A stretch of DNA of 64,000 nt, from contig SVSE01000002.1 in the NCBI GenBank assembly GCA_015064445.1, positions 1 to 64,000 of the forward strand. Reading direction: 5' to 3'. The notes beneath the pieces were generated by a model. It saw nothing but the letters and a program-made list of their open reading frames with translations. It searched no databases and was not told the origin of the DNA. Positions 32,079 to 38,918 of the stretch are shown here, in pieces. The stretch's first letter is position 1. Every line of letters begins with the position of its first letter. A program made the position numbers and the translations under genes. This DNA comes from Oscillospiraceae bacterium (lineage in GTDB: Bacteria > Bacillota > Clostridia > Oscillospirales > CAG-272).

Positions 32079-33794
32079 ATGAAAAATATTTTAAGCAAGA
32101 TTTTGTGCTTTTGCTTGACGCTGTGTTTGATTTTCATGCTTTTTGCGTGTGATAACGACAACGAATCATCAAGCTCATCCTCAAGCGAGAGTGAGTCGAG
32201 TGAGCCATCATCTGAGGGGGCGACTCCCACCTACACTGAGGCTGTAACTATATTCAACTCCGATGATATGTTCACGGACAGGGACAAAAATCCAAGCTAT
32301 GACTCGAGTGCTACTGTGATAACGCTTAATGGCGAGAATATTGAGTGCGAGTCAAGTGATGTTTTAATTAGTGGTGGGCAAATTACAATAAGCGCAGGCG
32401 GAGATTATATAATCCGTGGTAGCGCCTTGGATGCTTCAATTGTAGTCAACGCCTCGTCCACCGATAAGGTTTGTCTTGTGCTTGACGGAGCTAATATTTC
32501 CACAAGCGAATTTGCATCAATTTTTGTAAAAAAAGCCAAGAAGGTGTTTGTTTTAGTCAAGGGAAGCTGTTCTCTTTCAAGTGTTGGAGAGTTCGTTGAC
32601 CGAGATATAGGAAGCGCTGGCGCTGTTATTTATTCAAAGGAAGACATTACCCTGCAGGGCGACGGTTCTCTTACCATTTCAACCGAACACGGACACGGTA
32701 TTGAGAGCAAGGGAAATCTTAAAATTTCCTCTCTTAGCCTTACTGTAAACGCGTCCTCGCACGCAATTTGTGCAAAGGACAGTATTCGCACTCTCAATTC
32801 TAATCTCAATCTCACAGCTGGAAAGGACGCAATCCACGCAGAATCGCAATCTGTTGGCGCTGGCTATATCTACTGTGAGGGTGGTCAAATGACTATCACA
32901 AGTGGCTTTGATGCACTTGATGGCACGGGCGCGATTTCAGTTGACAATGTAAAAATGGTTATAAGCTCTGGTATGGCCGTATCCGGCTCATCATCAATGA
33001 AGGGCTTTAAATCCGACGACAGTATCGCCATTTTGAGCGGGGATGTGTCGATAAATAGCTCAGATGACGGCATTCATTCGGGTGATTCCGTGCTTATTGC
33101 AGGTGGTAAGCTTTCGATTTCCTGTAGCGATGATGCAATTCACGCAGACCAAACTATTTTTATCACAGGTGGAGACACCTCAGTTACAAAAAGCTACGAG
33201 GGACTTGAGGGTCAGCGCGTTGTTATATGCAGTGGCAAGCTGAAAATAAATGCAAACGATGACGGAATTAACGCAGGTGGTGGTAACGACAGCTCTGGAC
33301 AGAATGATGAGTTCGACCAAAGCGTAAGATGCTCTATTGACATTTCAGGCGGAGAAATCTATGTGAATGCAAAGGGTGACGGTGTCGATTCCAACGGTAC
33401 AATAAGCGTAAGTGGTGGAATTACCATCGTAGAAGGTCCTACAAATAACAAAAACGGTCCGTTTGACTATGATTTGAGTGCAAGTGTAACGGGTGGAATC
33501 TTTGTAGCAATCGGCTCTCCTGGTATGGCAATGAACTTCTCCAAGGGAACGCAGGGTGCAATTCTACACAATTTTGAGAATACCGCGCCAGCCTCAAGCG
33601 AGCTGAAAATATACGATGGGGATACTCTTATTCTCTCTCATATAAGCGAAAAGCAATTTGTTTCCGTTCTTGTTAGCGCACCGAGCTTTAAGGTCGGTGG
33701 CACATACAAGATTGTGGCAGGCGAGCAAAGTGTAGAGATTACACTAAGCGAGCTTATTCATAACAAGGGCTATCATTCGGGAATGATAAAATAA
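32079..33794 (+). CDS. Cthe_2159-type carbohydrate-binding lipoprotein
   Basis: A 571-residue lipoprotein. The signal MKNILSKILCFCLTLCLIFM ends in the lipobox LFAC, followed by a short Ser/Glu stalk. The rest has the repeated short-strand pattern of the carbohydrate-binding Cthe_2159 family, a parallel beta-helix described as binding cellulose and polygalacturonic acid: ITISAGGDYIIRGSA, ALDASIVVNASSTDKVCLVLDG, GSLTISTEHGHGIESKG. Many Asp/Ser pairs (SDDGIHSGD; NANDDGINAGGGND) suggest calcium sites. The ATG at 32079 (AGGAGGTG site) is used rather than 32061, because the lipoprotein signal begins there. It follows the two-component genes by 48 nt, probably in one transcript. Confidence 0.83.
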   Translation: MKNILSKILCFCLTLCLIFMLFACDNDNESSSSSSSESESSEPSSEGATPTYTEAVTIFNSDDMFTDRDKNPSYDSSATVITLNGENIECESSDVLISGGQITISAGGDYIIRGSALDASIVVNASSTDKVCLVLDGANISTSEFASIFVKKAKKVFVLVKGSCSLSSVGEFVDRDIGSAGAVIYSKEDITLQGDGSLTISTEHGHGIESKGNLKISSLSLTVNASSHAICAKDSIRTLNSNLNLTAGKDAIHAESQSVGAGYIYCEGGQMTITSGFDALDGTGAISVDNVKMVISSGMAVSGSSSMKGFKSDDSIAILSGDVSINSSDDGIHSGDSVLIAGGKLSISCSDDAIHADQTIFITGGDTSVTKSYEGLEGQRVVICSGKLKINANDDGINAGGGNDSSGQNDEFDQSVRCSIDISGGEIYVNAKGDGVDSNGTISVSGGITIVEGPTNNKNGPFDYDLSASVTGGIFVAIGSPGMAMNFSKGTQGAILHNFENTAPASSELKIYDGDTLILSHISEKQFVSVLVSAPSFKVGGTYKIVAGEQSVEITLSELIHNKGYHSGMIK

Positions 33795-33822
33795 AAAATC
33801 AGGCATTTAGCCTGATTTTTTA
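33793..33822. terminator. bidirectional terminator between 32079 and 33820 genes
   Basis: AAATCAGGC, loop ATTTA, GCCTGATTT with A-run and T-run on either side. Both genes end here. Confidence 0.9.
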
Positions 33823-35091
33823 TTTGGTTATTGTCGCAATAGAATTTGCAGGAATCGAATAGGAGTCGCCCTCGATTGTTATTGTGATTTCGTGCTTATA
33901 TGGGTTTTGAACTACAACAATGAGCTCTCCGTTTGGATTTCTAAATGCCGAGCAACAGCTTGCGTGCTCTCCCTTAAGAAGAACATATTTTGCGCCACGC
34001 TTTACAAAGTGTGAATAGTGCTTCATAAGGTAGAATTCTGGTGTGTATATTCCCTTTCCGTCAACGACATGAAGGAGTGAGTTTTGTCTCCAGCCCCAGG
34101 TGCTTGAGCTATCGCCCTCAAGAGCGATATTCCAGTAAACATATGCGCTTGCACCGAAACGGAAGTAGTGGCGCATAAGTCCTGCGATTTGCATCATTTC
34201 CCACCACGAGTTACTACCACTTCCACATTCGCTTTCGGTTTGAATGATTTCAAGGTCTGGATAATCATCACGAGTTTGAGGCAAGGCGAATTTACCTGCC
34301 CATTGATAGCCAACAGCCTTTATGTATTTTCTTGCCTCTTCGTCCTGCATTGCAAGTCCGAGATAGTCGCTATATCTTGTCCAAGAAAAACGGTCTCCAC
34401 CCTCTGGACCATTGATAGTGCCAAACATTATATCGACACCTGTGTCCTTAATTGTCTTTCCAAGATATCCGCCAACAAATTCTGCGAGCTCATAGCCCTT
34501 CCAAACGCAGGATGGGAAAACCTGATTTGAGCACGGCTCGTTTTGTGGGCAAATATGAACAAGAGGAACGCCCTCTGCCTTATAAGCCTCTATGTACTTT
34601 TTGAAGTAAAGGGCATATGCATCAAGATACGCCTTTTCCATTCTAAATGTGCCATTGCTGTATGCTCTGCGTGTTTTGAGCCAAAGAGGTGGGCACCAAG
34701 GGGATGCAAACATTTGCATATTCTTTTGGCGCTTAACGCCCTCTAAAATAAGAGGAAGCAAATGCTTTTTGTCTCTTTCAATTGAGAAGTTTTTCATCTC
34801 AAAGTCGCCATCAGTTTCGTTATATGAGTAGAAATCGAGCGAAAAATCGCTTGCGCCCATAGGTGTGCGACAATAGTTAAAGTTACACTTGTCCTCATCA
34901 AAAAGCTCGTCAAGAAAAGCCTTCTTTTCCTCTTGAGATATGTTATTTAACGCGCACGCGCCAAGCTCACTAAAGCAAGTGCCAAATCCACGAATTTTCT
35001 GCATTTCAGCACCGACAGTTAGCTGGACGCCCTTTTTATTTGATTTTTCAAGCACTTGCCAAGGCTTGCTCTCTGTTGTACAAACAAACAT
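33820..35091 (-). CDS. GH30 glycosidase (glucosylceramidase-like)
   Basis: A 423-residue family 30 glycoside hydrolase (beta-glucosidase, beta-xylosidase or beta-1,6-glucanase activities are known). The barrel begins KIRGFGTCFSELGACAL and has the ASPWCPPLWLK segment. The acid/base Glu is in CPQNEPCSN and the nucleophile Glu in IIQTESECGSGSN. The short C-terminal beta domain (ELIVVVQNPYKHEITITI) is the usual GH30 side domain. There is no signal peptide, so it is intracellular. It has its own promoter (35121-35149) and an AGGAG site. I cannot assign the subfamily or substrate. Confidence 0.92.
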   Translation of the reverse strand: MFVCTTESKPWQVLEKSNKKGVQLTVGAEMQKIRGFGTCFSELGACALNNISQEEKKAFLDELFDEDKCNFNYCRTPMGASDFSLDFYSYNETDGDFEMKNFSIERDKKHLLPLILEGVKRQKNMQMFASPWCPPLWLKTRRAYSNGTFRMEKAYLDAYALYFKKYIEAYKAEGVPLVHICPQNEPCSNQVFPSCVWKGYELAEFVGGYLGKTIKDTGVDIMFGTINGPEGGDRFSWTRYSDYLGLAMQDEEARKYIKAVGYQWAGKFALPQTRDDYPDLEIIQTESECGSGSNSWWEMMQIAGLMRHYFRFGASAYVYWNIALEGDSSSTWGWRQNSLLHVVDGKGIYTPEFYLMKHYSHFVKRGAKYVLLKGEHASCCSAFRNPNGELIVVVQNPYKHEITITIEGDSYSIPANSIATITK

Positions 35092-35120
35092 AATATTCTC
35101 CTAAAAATATTTATATTTTT

Positions 35121-35149
35121 ATTGTATCATATATAAATGATTTTTTCAA
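35121..35149 (-). promoter_or_regulatory. promoter of the GH30 gene
   Basis: Minus strand: TTGAAA (35144-35149), 17-nt spacer, TACAAT (35121-35126). Confidence 0.7.
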
Positions 35150-35158
35150 CAGTTTTTA

Positions 35159-35190
35159 AAAAAGCGCTTGGAAATCCAAGCGCTTTTTGA
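35159..35190 (-). terminator. terminator after the CFI-box gene
   Basis: AAAGCGCTTGG, loop AAAT, CCAAGCGCTTT: an 11-bp perfect stem with A- and T-runs on both sides. Confidence 0.9.
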
Positions 35191-36036
35191 TTATTCATTG
35201 TAGTATGGTGTATCCTCAAAGCCCTTTTCGTTAAGCTTAGCAACCATTTTATCAAGACGTGCCTTAATCTTTCTTTGGAAGAAGCTTGTGTTGCCGTATT
35301 TTGCAACAAGGCTTGGGCTAATCTTGTAGTAAAGCTTAATAAATAGTCTTCCGTACCACGTTCTTGCAAGAGTTTCGTCTCTATATCTACGAAGTGTCCA
35401 AACCTGCGGGCAATCATACGAGCCGTAAACCGCAGTCGCCACGTAGCATCCTCCCGTTCTTTTCGGTCCGCCGTTATTGAGTGCCATAAACGCTCTATCC
35501 TCATAAATGATAAAACTGAAGTTGAGCTGTTTTTCCTTAAATGGATACGTAACCGTGCAGAAAAGATACGTTTGCTCAACAGGGTCGGTAATATCGTACT
35601 GCTTAAGAATCGCCTTGCTATATACGAAATCAGGGAACGCTTCCTTGAATGGCTCTCTACCCACCTTATCACAAATTGTGCTAAGATTTCCTGGAACCAT
35701 CTTGTTGCCGGCTTGAGGGCTAGAGATAAAGTTGCTTACATATTTTGTAAGCTCGGGATCGGTTACGATAAGGGCACTGTACTGAGAATCAAATTCTCTA
35801 TCCCATCTTGTATCACCCGAGGTTTTCCAACCGTAAAGGCGCGCAAGAAAGTCTATTCTGCGAATTGAAAAGGTTCTTTCTTGACAGGTTGTAATTACGT
35901 CCTCGTTTGCGGTCTTAACCCAATCAATGAAGTATTGCCATGTTTTTACCCAACCGGGCTGTGATGCGCCGTATAAATTGACGTATTCGTCAAAATACTC
36001 GACAAGCTTTTGAAGTGCGATTTTCTTATTGCTCAT
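35191..36036 (-). CDS. CFI-box C-terminal domain protein, unknown function
   Basis: A 281-residue protein with no signal peptide. Residues 1-190 are an unrecognised alpha/beta region (KLVEYFDEYVNLYGASQPGWV...; FSFIIYEDRAFMALN). Near residue 195 begins the CFI-box-type module: GGCYVATAVYGSYDCPQVW, then LRRYRDETL, then GRLFIKLYYKISPSLVAKYG. This motif, known from many anaerobes at protein C-termini, has an unclear role. The ATG at 36036 is used, with AAGGAGAAC just upstream. Its promoter carries a C-tract element like those of the BspA-like genes, although this product is not secreted. Confidence 0.7.
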   Translation of the reverse strand: MSNKKIALQKLVEYFDEYVNLYGASQPGWVKTWQYFIDWVKTANEDVITTCQERTFSIRRIDFLARLYGWKTSGDTRWDREFDSQYSALIVTDPELTKYVSNFISSPQAGNKMVPGNLSTICDKVGREPFKEAFPDFVYSKAILKQYDITDPVEQTYLFCTVTYPFKEKQLNFSFIIYEDRAFMALNNGGPKRTGGCYVATAVYGSYDCPQVWTLRRYRDETLARTWYGRLFIKLYYKISPSLVAKYGNTSFFQRKIKARLDKMVAKLNEKGFEDTPYYNE

Positions 36037-36091
36037 ATTGTTCTCCTTTTTCGCGAGTAGCCCTCGCAAGCATAAAATTGTTCATATAATA

Positions 36092-36172
36092 ATGATATCA
36101 TATTTGCATTGTTTTTGTCAATATGCACAATATACGAAATGCCCCCTCCGATTTTTGTGCTTATTGCACAAA
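36092..36172 (-). promoter_or_regulatory. C-tract promoter element (interrupted) of the CFI-box gene
   Basis: Minus strand: TTGACA (36116-36121), 18-nt spacer, TATCAT (36092-36097). Starting 20 nt upstream of the -35 is an interrupted tract, CCCCCTCC on the plus strand (36142-36149), flanked by GATTTTTGTGC and followed by TTATTGCACAAAAAT. The broken tract should be less prone to length change than those at 19105, 38274 and 56214. Confidence 0.7.
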
Positions 36173-36202
36173 AATAGCGCGATCTTGAAATCGCGCTATT
36201 TA
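36172..36202 (-). terminator. terminator of the 36225 BspA-like gene
   Basis: AAATAGCGCGAT, loop CTTGAA, ATCGCGCTATTT: a 12-bp perfect stem. Confidence 0.85.
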
Positions 36203-36224
36203 AATTTGCTGGTTCTTGCCGAGG

Positions 36225-38174
36225 TTATGCCTGTTGCTCTTTTTTGCTTGGCATTACATAGTCGCCAAGGTCGGAGAGATTTGAGTTGCCTGCTTTAACT
36301 GAGGCAAGTGTTACTGTGTAAAGTGAGGTTCCACCGAGAGTAACTCTTTCGCTTGCACATTCTGTGGTTTGCGATTGAATGAATTCAACGTCATTTTCAT
36401 CTGTATAAGCGTAGATTGCAAGGATAAGTGAAAGGTTTTCTGCATTTCCCTTAAAGCCTGTTATAGCAATTGAGATATTTGCATATCTTGCGCTTGACAT
36501 ATCTGTTTGAACAAAGCCCTTAGTTGCATTCACCTCTCCATTTACAAAGAAGCTTTCCTTACCGTCAAGATAATCAGGGTTGATAAGTATAACACCGTAC
36601 TTTACAGTTGCATCCTTATTCACTCTATTATACTCATCAAGAGCACCTGCATTAAGCTCATAGCCTCCGAATGCAATTCCATCCTCGCCCTTTGTTGAAA
36701 AGCCATTATTCTCATTCATAACAAAGATTGCAGGTACTGTTGTTTGTGCAAGAGGCTGACAGTTTGGATTTAGACATCCTGAGTAAAGAATACCTGTGCT
36801 AGCAAAGCCGTTTGGATATTCAATAGCCTCGCTCATATTGTGTGCATCATACTTTGTTGCTGTAACTCCGCATCCGTTTGCGCATGCGTCAGCTGTTGTA
36901 CAATCGTTGTCGAATTTGTGAACGCCCTTATGGAAAGCATCACAGGAGTTGTAGCCGTAGATGATATAGTCGCCGTCTGAGTATGCGGTTGGGTCAAGCT
37001 TTATAGCTGCACTGTAGGTTTCGTATGAAACTGTTGTAGCATTCAAGAAATTTCCGTTGTTTTGCCAAGATGTTGATGTGCCATCTGTAAAGTTTTTCTT
37101 TGCTATATTAAACTGTTCAAGAGTTCCACAATAGAAGAATTTAACATTTGTTCCACCGTCAAATGCATACGAAACCTGATACTTTGTTTCAGGCATTGTT
37201 GCATAGAATGTTACAGGGAGATAAACCTCTCTTAGATCCGTTACACAGTGTGTAAAAGAGTGGTGGTCATTTCTTATGCTGCCATTGGCATTTGTGTTTA
37301 CAAAGTGAGTAAAATACTCGGGGAATCTAATAATCTCAAGGTGTGTAGTGTAGCTGAGCATATTGTTTTCAATCGTTATATTAGCTGATGGCAATTGGAT
37401 ATCATAAACCTTAGCGCCCTTGAAAGCTCCGGTTTGGATTGTAATAGGCGTAGTACGCTCATCAAAGGTAAGCTGATCAAGAGATACACAAAAATAAAAC
37501 GCTCTACCATTGTTATCACTTTCGGAACGAATTTTTGTAACCGATGCAGGAATGTTTACCTTCCTAAGCGATTTGCTGTTATGGAAAGCAAGATAGTTGA
37601 TTTCGGTACAAACAGAGTTCTTATCAAATTCAACCTCAAGAACCTTTGTTGCCTGTACAAGACGCTCTGTATTAGTCAAGGTGTTAGGGCAACGAAGGAA
37701 CAAAATTTCAAGCTTATCGGGAGTATAGTCTACACCTGCCTGGAAGTTTACAGCGCTATAATCGGAGAAAGCTGTGATGCCCATATCGTTTGGCATATTC
37801 ATACTAACTACGTTTTGCTTTGTAGGAACAGGGTATCCCTCTACCTTAAAATCTGCTTCCTTGATAAATCTAAAGTATCCGCCACCGTGATTTGTGTATG
37901 CAGGGTCGGTAGAAACGAAGCTTTTTACGGTTTTAACTCCGTTTGCCTCGTCGGTTGCGATAACGTACCAGGTAAGAGGTTGATTTTGCTCATTCCACAT
38001 AGGGAATCTTCCCTCATACTCGGTTACAATCTTTGAGGAGTCGTCTATTGTAAGGGTTAGGTAGGTTGTGCCTGCCTCGTCCTTATAGGTCCACTCCTTT
38101 GCGCTTACGCTAAGTGCGAAAATTGCAGTCAACATAGCAACTAAAAGCGCAAAAAACAAAATTTTTCTTTTCAT
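36225..38174 (-). CDS. BspA-like leucine-rich-repeat surface protein
   Basis: A 649-residue secreted protein. The signal peptide is MKRKILFFALLVAMLTAIF to SVSA (residues 1-25). Residues about 30-400 hold LRR_5/BspA-type repeats and a leader domain (TYLTLTIDDSSKIVTEYEGRFP). Motifs include SLRKVNIPASVTKI, LEIIRFPEYFTHF and LREVYLPVTFYA. A Cys-rich linker follows (CTTADACANGCGVTATKYDAHN), then the C-terminal module shared with the other three BspA-like proteins here: YPNGFASTGILYSGC, VKYGVILINPDYL, AIYAYTDENDVEFIQSQ. The 631-codon length of the gene split at 20129 is close to this. The promoter has an 11-base C tract, so expression may vary. The anchor is unknown; there is no LPXTG or membrane tail. 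Confidence 0.85.
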   Translation of the reverse strand: MKRKILFFALLVAMLTAIFALSVSAKEWTYKDEAGTTYLTLTIDDSSKIVTEYEGRFPMWNEQNQPLTWYVIATDEANGVKTVKSFVSTDPAYTNHGGGYFRFIKEADFKVEGYPVPTKQNVVSMNMPNDMGITAFSDYSAVNFQAGVDYTPDKLEILFLRCPNTLTNTERLVQATKVLEVEFDKNSVCTEINYLAFHNSKSLRKVNIPASVTKIRSESDNNGRAFYFCVSLDQLTFDERTTPITIQTGAFKGAKVYDIQLPSANITIENNMLSYTTHLEIIRFPEYFTHFVNTNANGSIRNDHHSFTHCVTDLREVYLPVTFYATMPETKYQVSYAFDGGTNVKFFYCGTLEQFNIAKKNFTDGTSTSWQNNGNFLNATTVSYETYSAAIKLDPTAYSDGDYIIYGYNSCDAFHKGVHKFDNDCTTADACANGCGVTATKYDAHNMSEAIEYPNGFASTGILYSGCLNPNCQPLAQTTVPAIFVMNENNGFSTKGEDGIAFGGYELNAGALDEYNRVNKDATVKYGVILINPDYLDGKESFFVNGEVNATKGFVQTDMSSARYANISIAITGFKGNAENLSLILAIYAYTDENDVEFIQSQTTECASERVTLGGTSLYTVTLASVKAGNSNLSDLGDYVMPSKKEQQA

Positions 38175-38225
38175 ACTTTCTCCTTTTGAACGCGTATGCG
38201 TTATTTAGAAACAATTATATATGAT

Positions 38226-38310
38226 ATTGTAGCACAAATCGGTATAATTTGTCAATATGCACAATAAACAAATCCCCCCCCCCCGATTTTTGTGCTTATT
38301 GCACAAAAAT
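38226..38310 (-). promoter_or_regulatory. C-tract promoter element of the 36225 gene
   Basis: Minus strand: TTGACA (38250-38255), 18-nt spacer, TACAAT (38226-38231). Starting 18 nt upstream of the -35 is a run of 11 bases (C on plus, 38274-38284), bounded by TATTGTTTAT-like and GATTTTTGTGC arms and followed by the TTATTGCACAAAAAT palindrome half. Confidence 0.75.
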
Positions 38311-38475
38311 TGATTGATATTCTTAACTTTCGCAAAATCCACTACAAGATGACTTGTAATCTGCTCCTTCAAGGAAAATTTTCGTATGACTTTTTGCGAG
38401 CAAGGGTAAAGCATCAACAAAATTCGAGATAAAATAGAATATTTTAAAAAAGTTTAAAAAAATTCAAAAAACCTA

Positions 38476-38504
38476 TTGACAAACGAGTTTTGTTTTAGTA
38501 TAAT
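38476..38504 (+). promoter_or_regulatory. promoter of tRNA-Leu
   Basis: TTGACA (38476-38481), 17-nt spacer, TATAAT (38499-38504), 33 nt before the tRNA. Confidence 0.85.
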
Positions 38505-38536
38505 GATTTGGCAAGGTTAAAAACCTTCTCAAATTT

Positions 38537-38620
38537 GCGAGAGTGGCGGAACTGGTAGACGCGCACGTTTGAGGGGCGTGTGATTCGCTCGTACGGGTTC
38601 AAGTCCCGTTTCTCGCACCA
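38537..38620 (+). tRNA. tRNA-Leu (anticodon GAG)
   Basis: An 84-nt class II tRNA with encoded CCA. Acceptor GCGAGAG pairs with TTCTCGC; the anticodon stem is CACGT/GCGTG with loop TTGAGGG (anticodon GAG); the T-arm is ACGGGTTCAAGTCCCGT. The long variable arm is typical of leucine tRNAs. Its 3' end (AGTCCC to CCAA) is repeated at 38791-38810. Confidence 0.95.
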
Positions 38621-38810
38621 AAACAAGAAAGTGGTCAATAGACCACTTTTTTTGTTTTGCAAAGATACAATAGGGACTTGAACGCAGTCGTTAAGAAATC
38701 ATTCGGGGAATGATTTTAGGCGGTGACCGAAGGATTTTGCAAGGCACTTCTTTAAATGCACTTTTCTGCCCTTGCAAAATTCAAGAGCATAGTCCCGTTT
38801 CTCGCACCAA
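38602..38810 (+). repeat. 20-bp direct repeat of the tRNA 3' end with inverted arm
   Basis: AGTCCCGTTTCTCGCACCAA occurs at 38602-38621 (tRNA 3' end) and again at 38791-38810. Between them GGGACTTGAAC (38673-38683) is the reverse complement of GTTCAAGTCCC in the T-arm, and another inverted pair, TTTTGCAAGG/CCTTGCAAAA, lies inside. This looks like a relict of a site-specific integration or a rearranged tRNA copy. No integrase gene remains nearby. Confidence 0.6.
38628..38653 (+). terminator. terminator of tRNA-Leu
   Basis: AAAGTGGTC, loop AATA, GACCACTTT then T-run. Confidence 0.85.
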
Positions 38811-38812
38811 GA

Positions 38813-38836
38813 GGACGACAACAGTCGTCCTTTTTT
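38813..38836 (+). terminator. hairpin with T-run downstream of the repeat
   Basis: GGACGAC, loop AACA, GTCGTCC then T6. Confidence 0.8.
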
Positions 38837-38851
38837 CTTTTTAAATCATTA

Positions 38852-38880
38852 TTGATTTTCGCGTGTACATATGCTACAAT
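38852..38880 (+). promoter_or_regulatory. promoter of the 38919 GH3 gene
   Basis: TTGATT (38852-38857), 17-nt spacer, TACAAT (38875-38880). Confidence 0.7.
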
Positions 38881-38918
38881 GAAAATAATGAATTTTTCAT
38901 TTTAAAGGAGATTTTATT

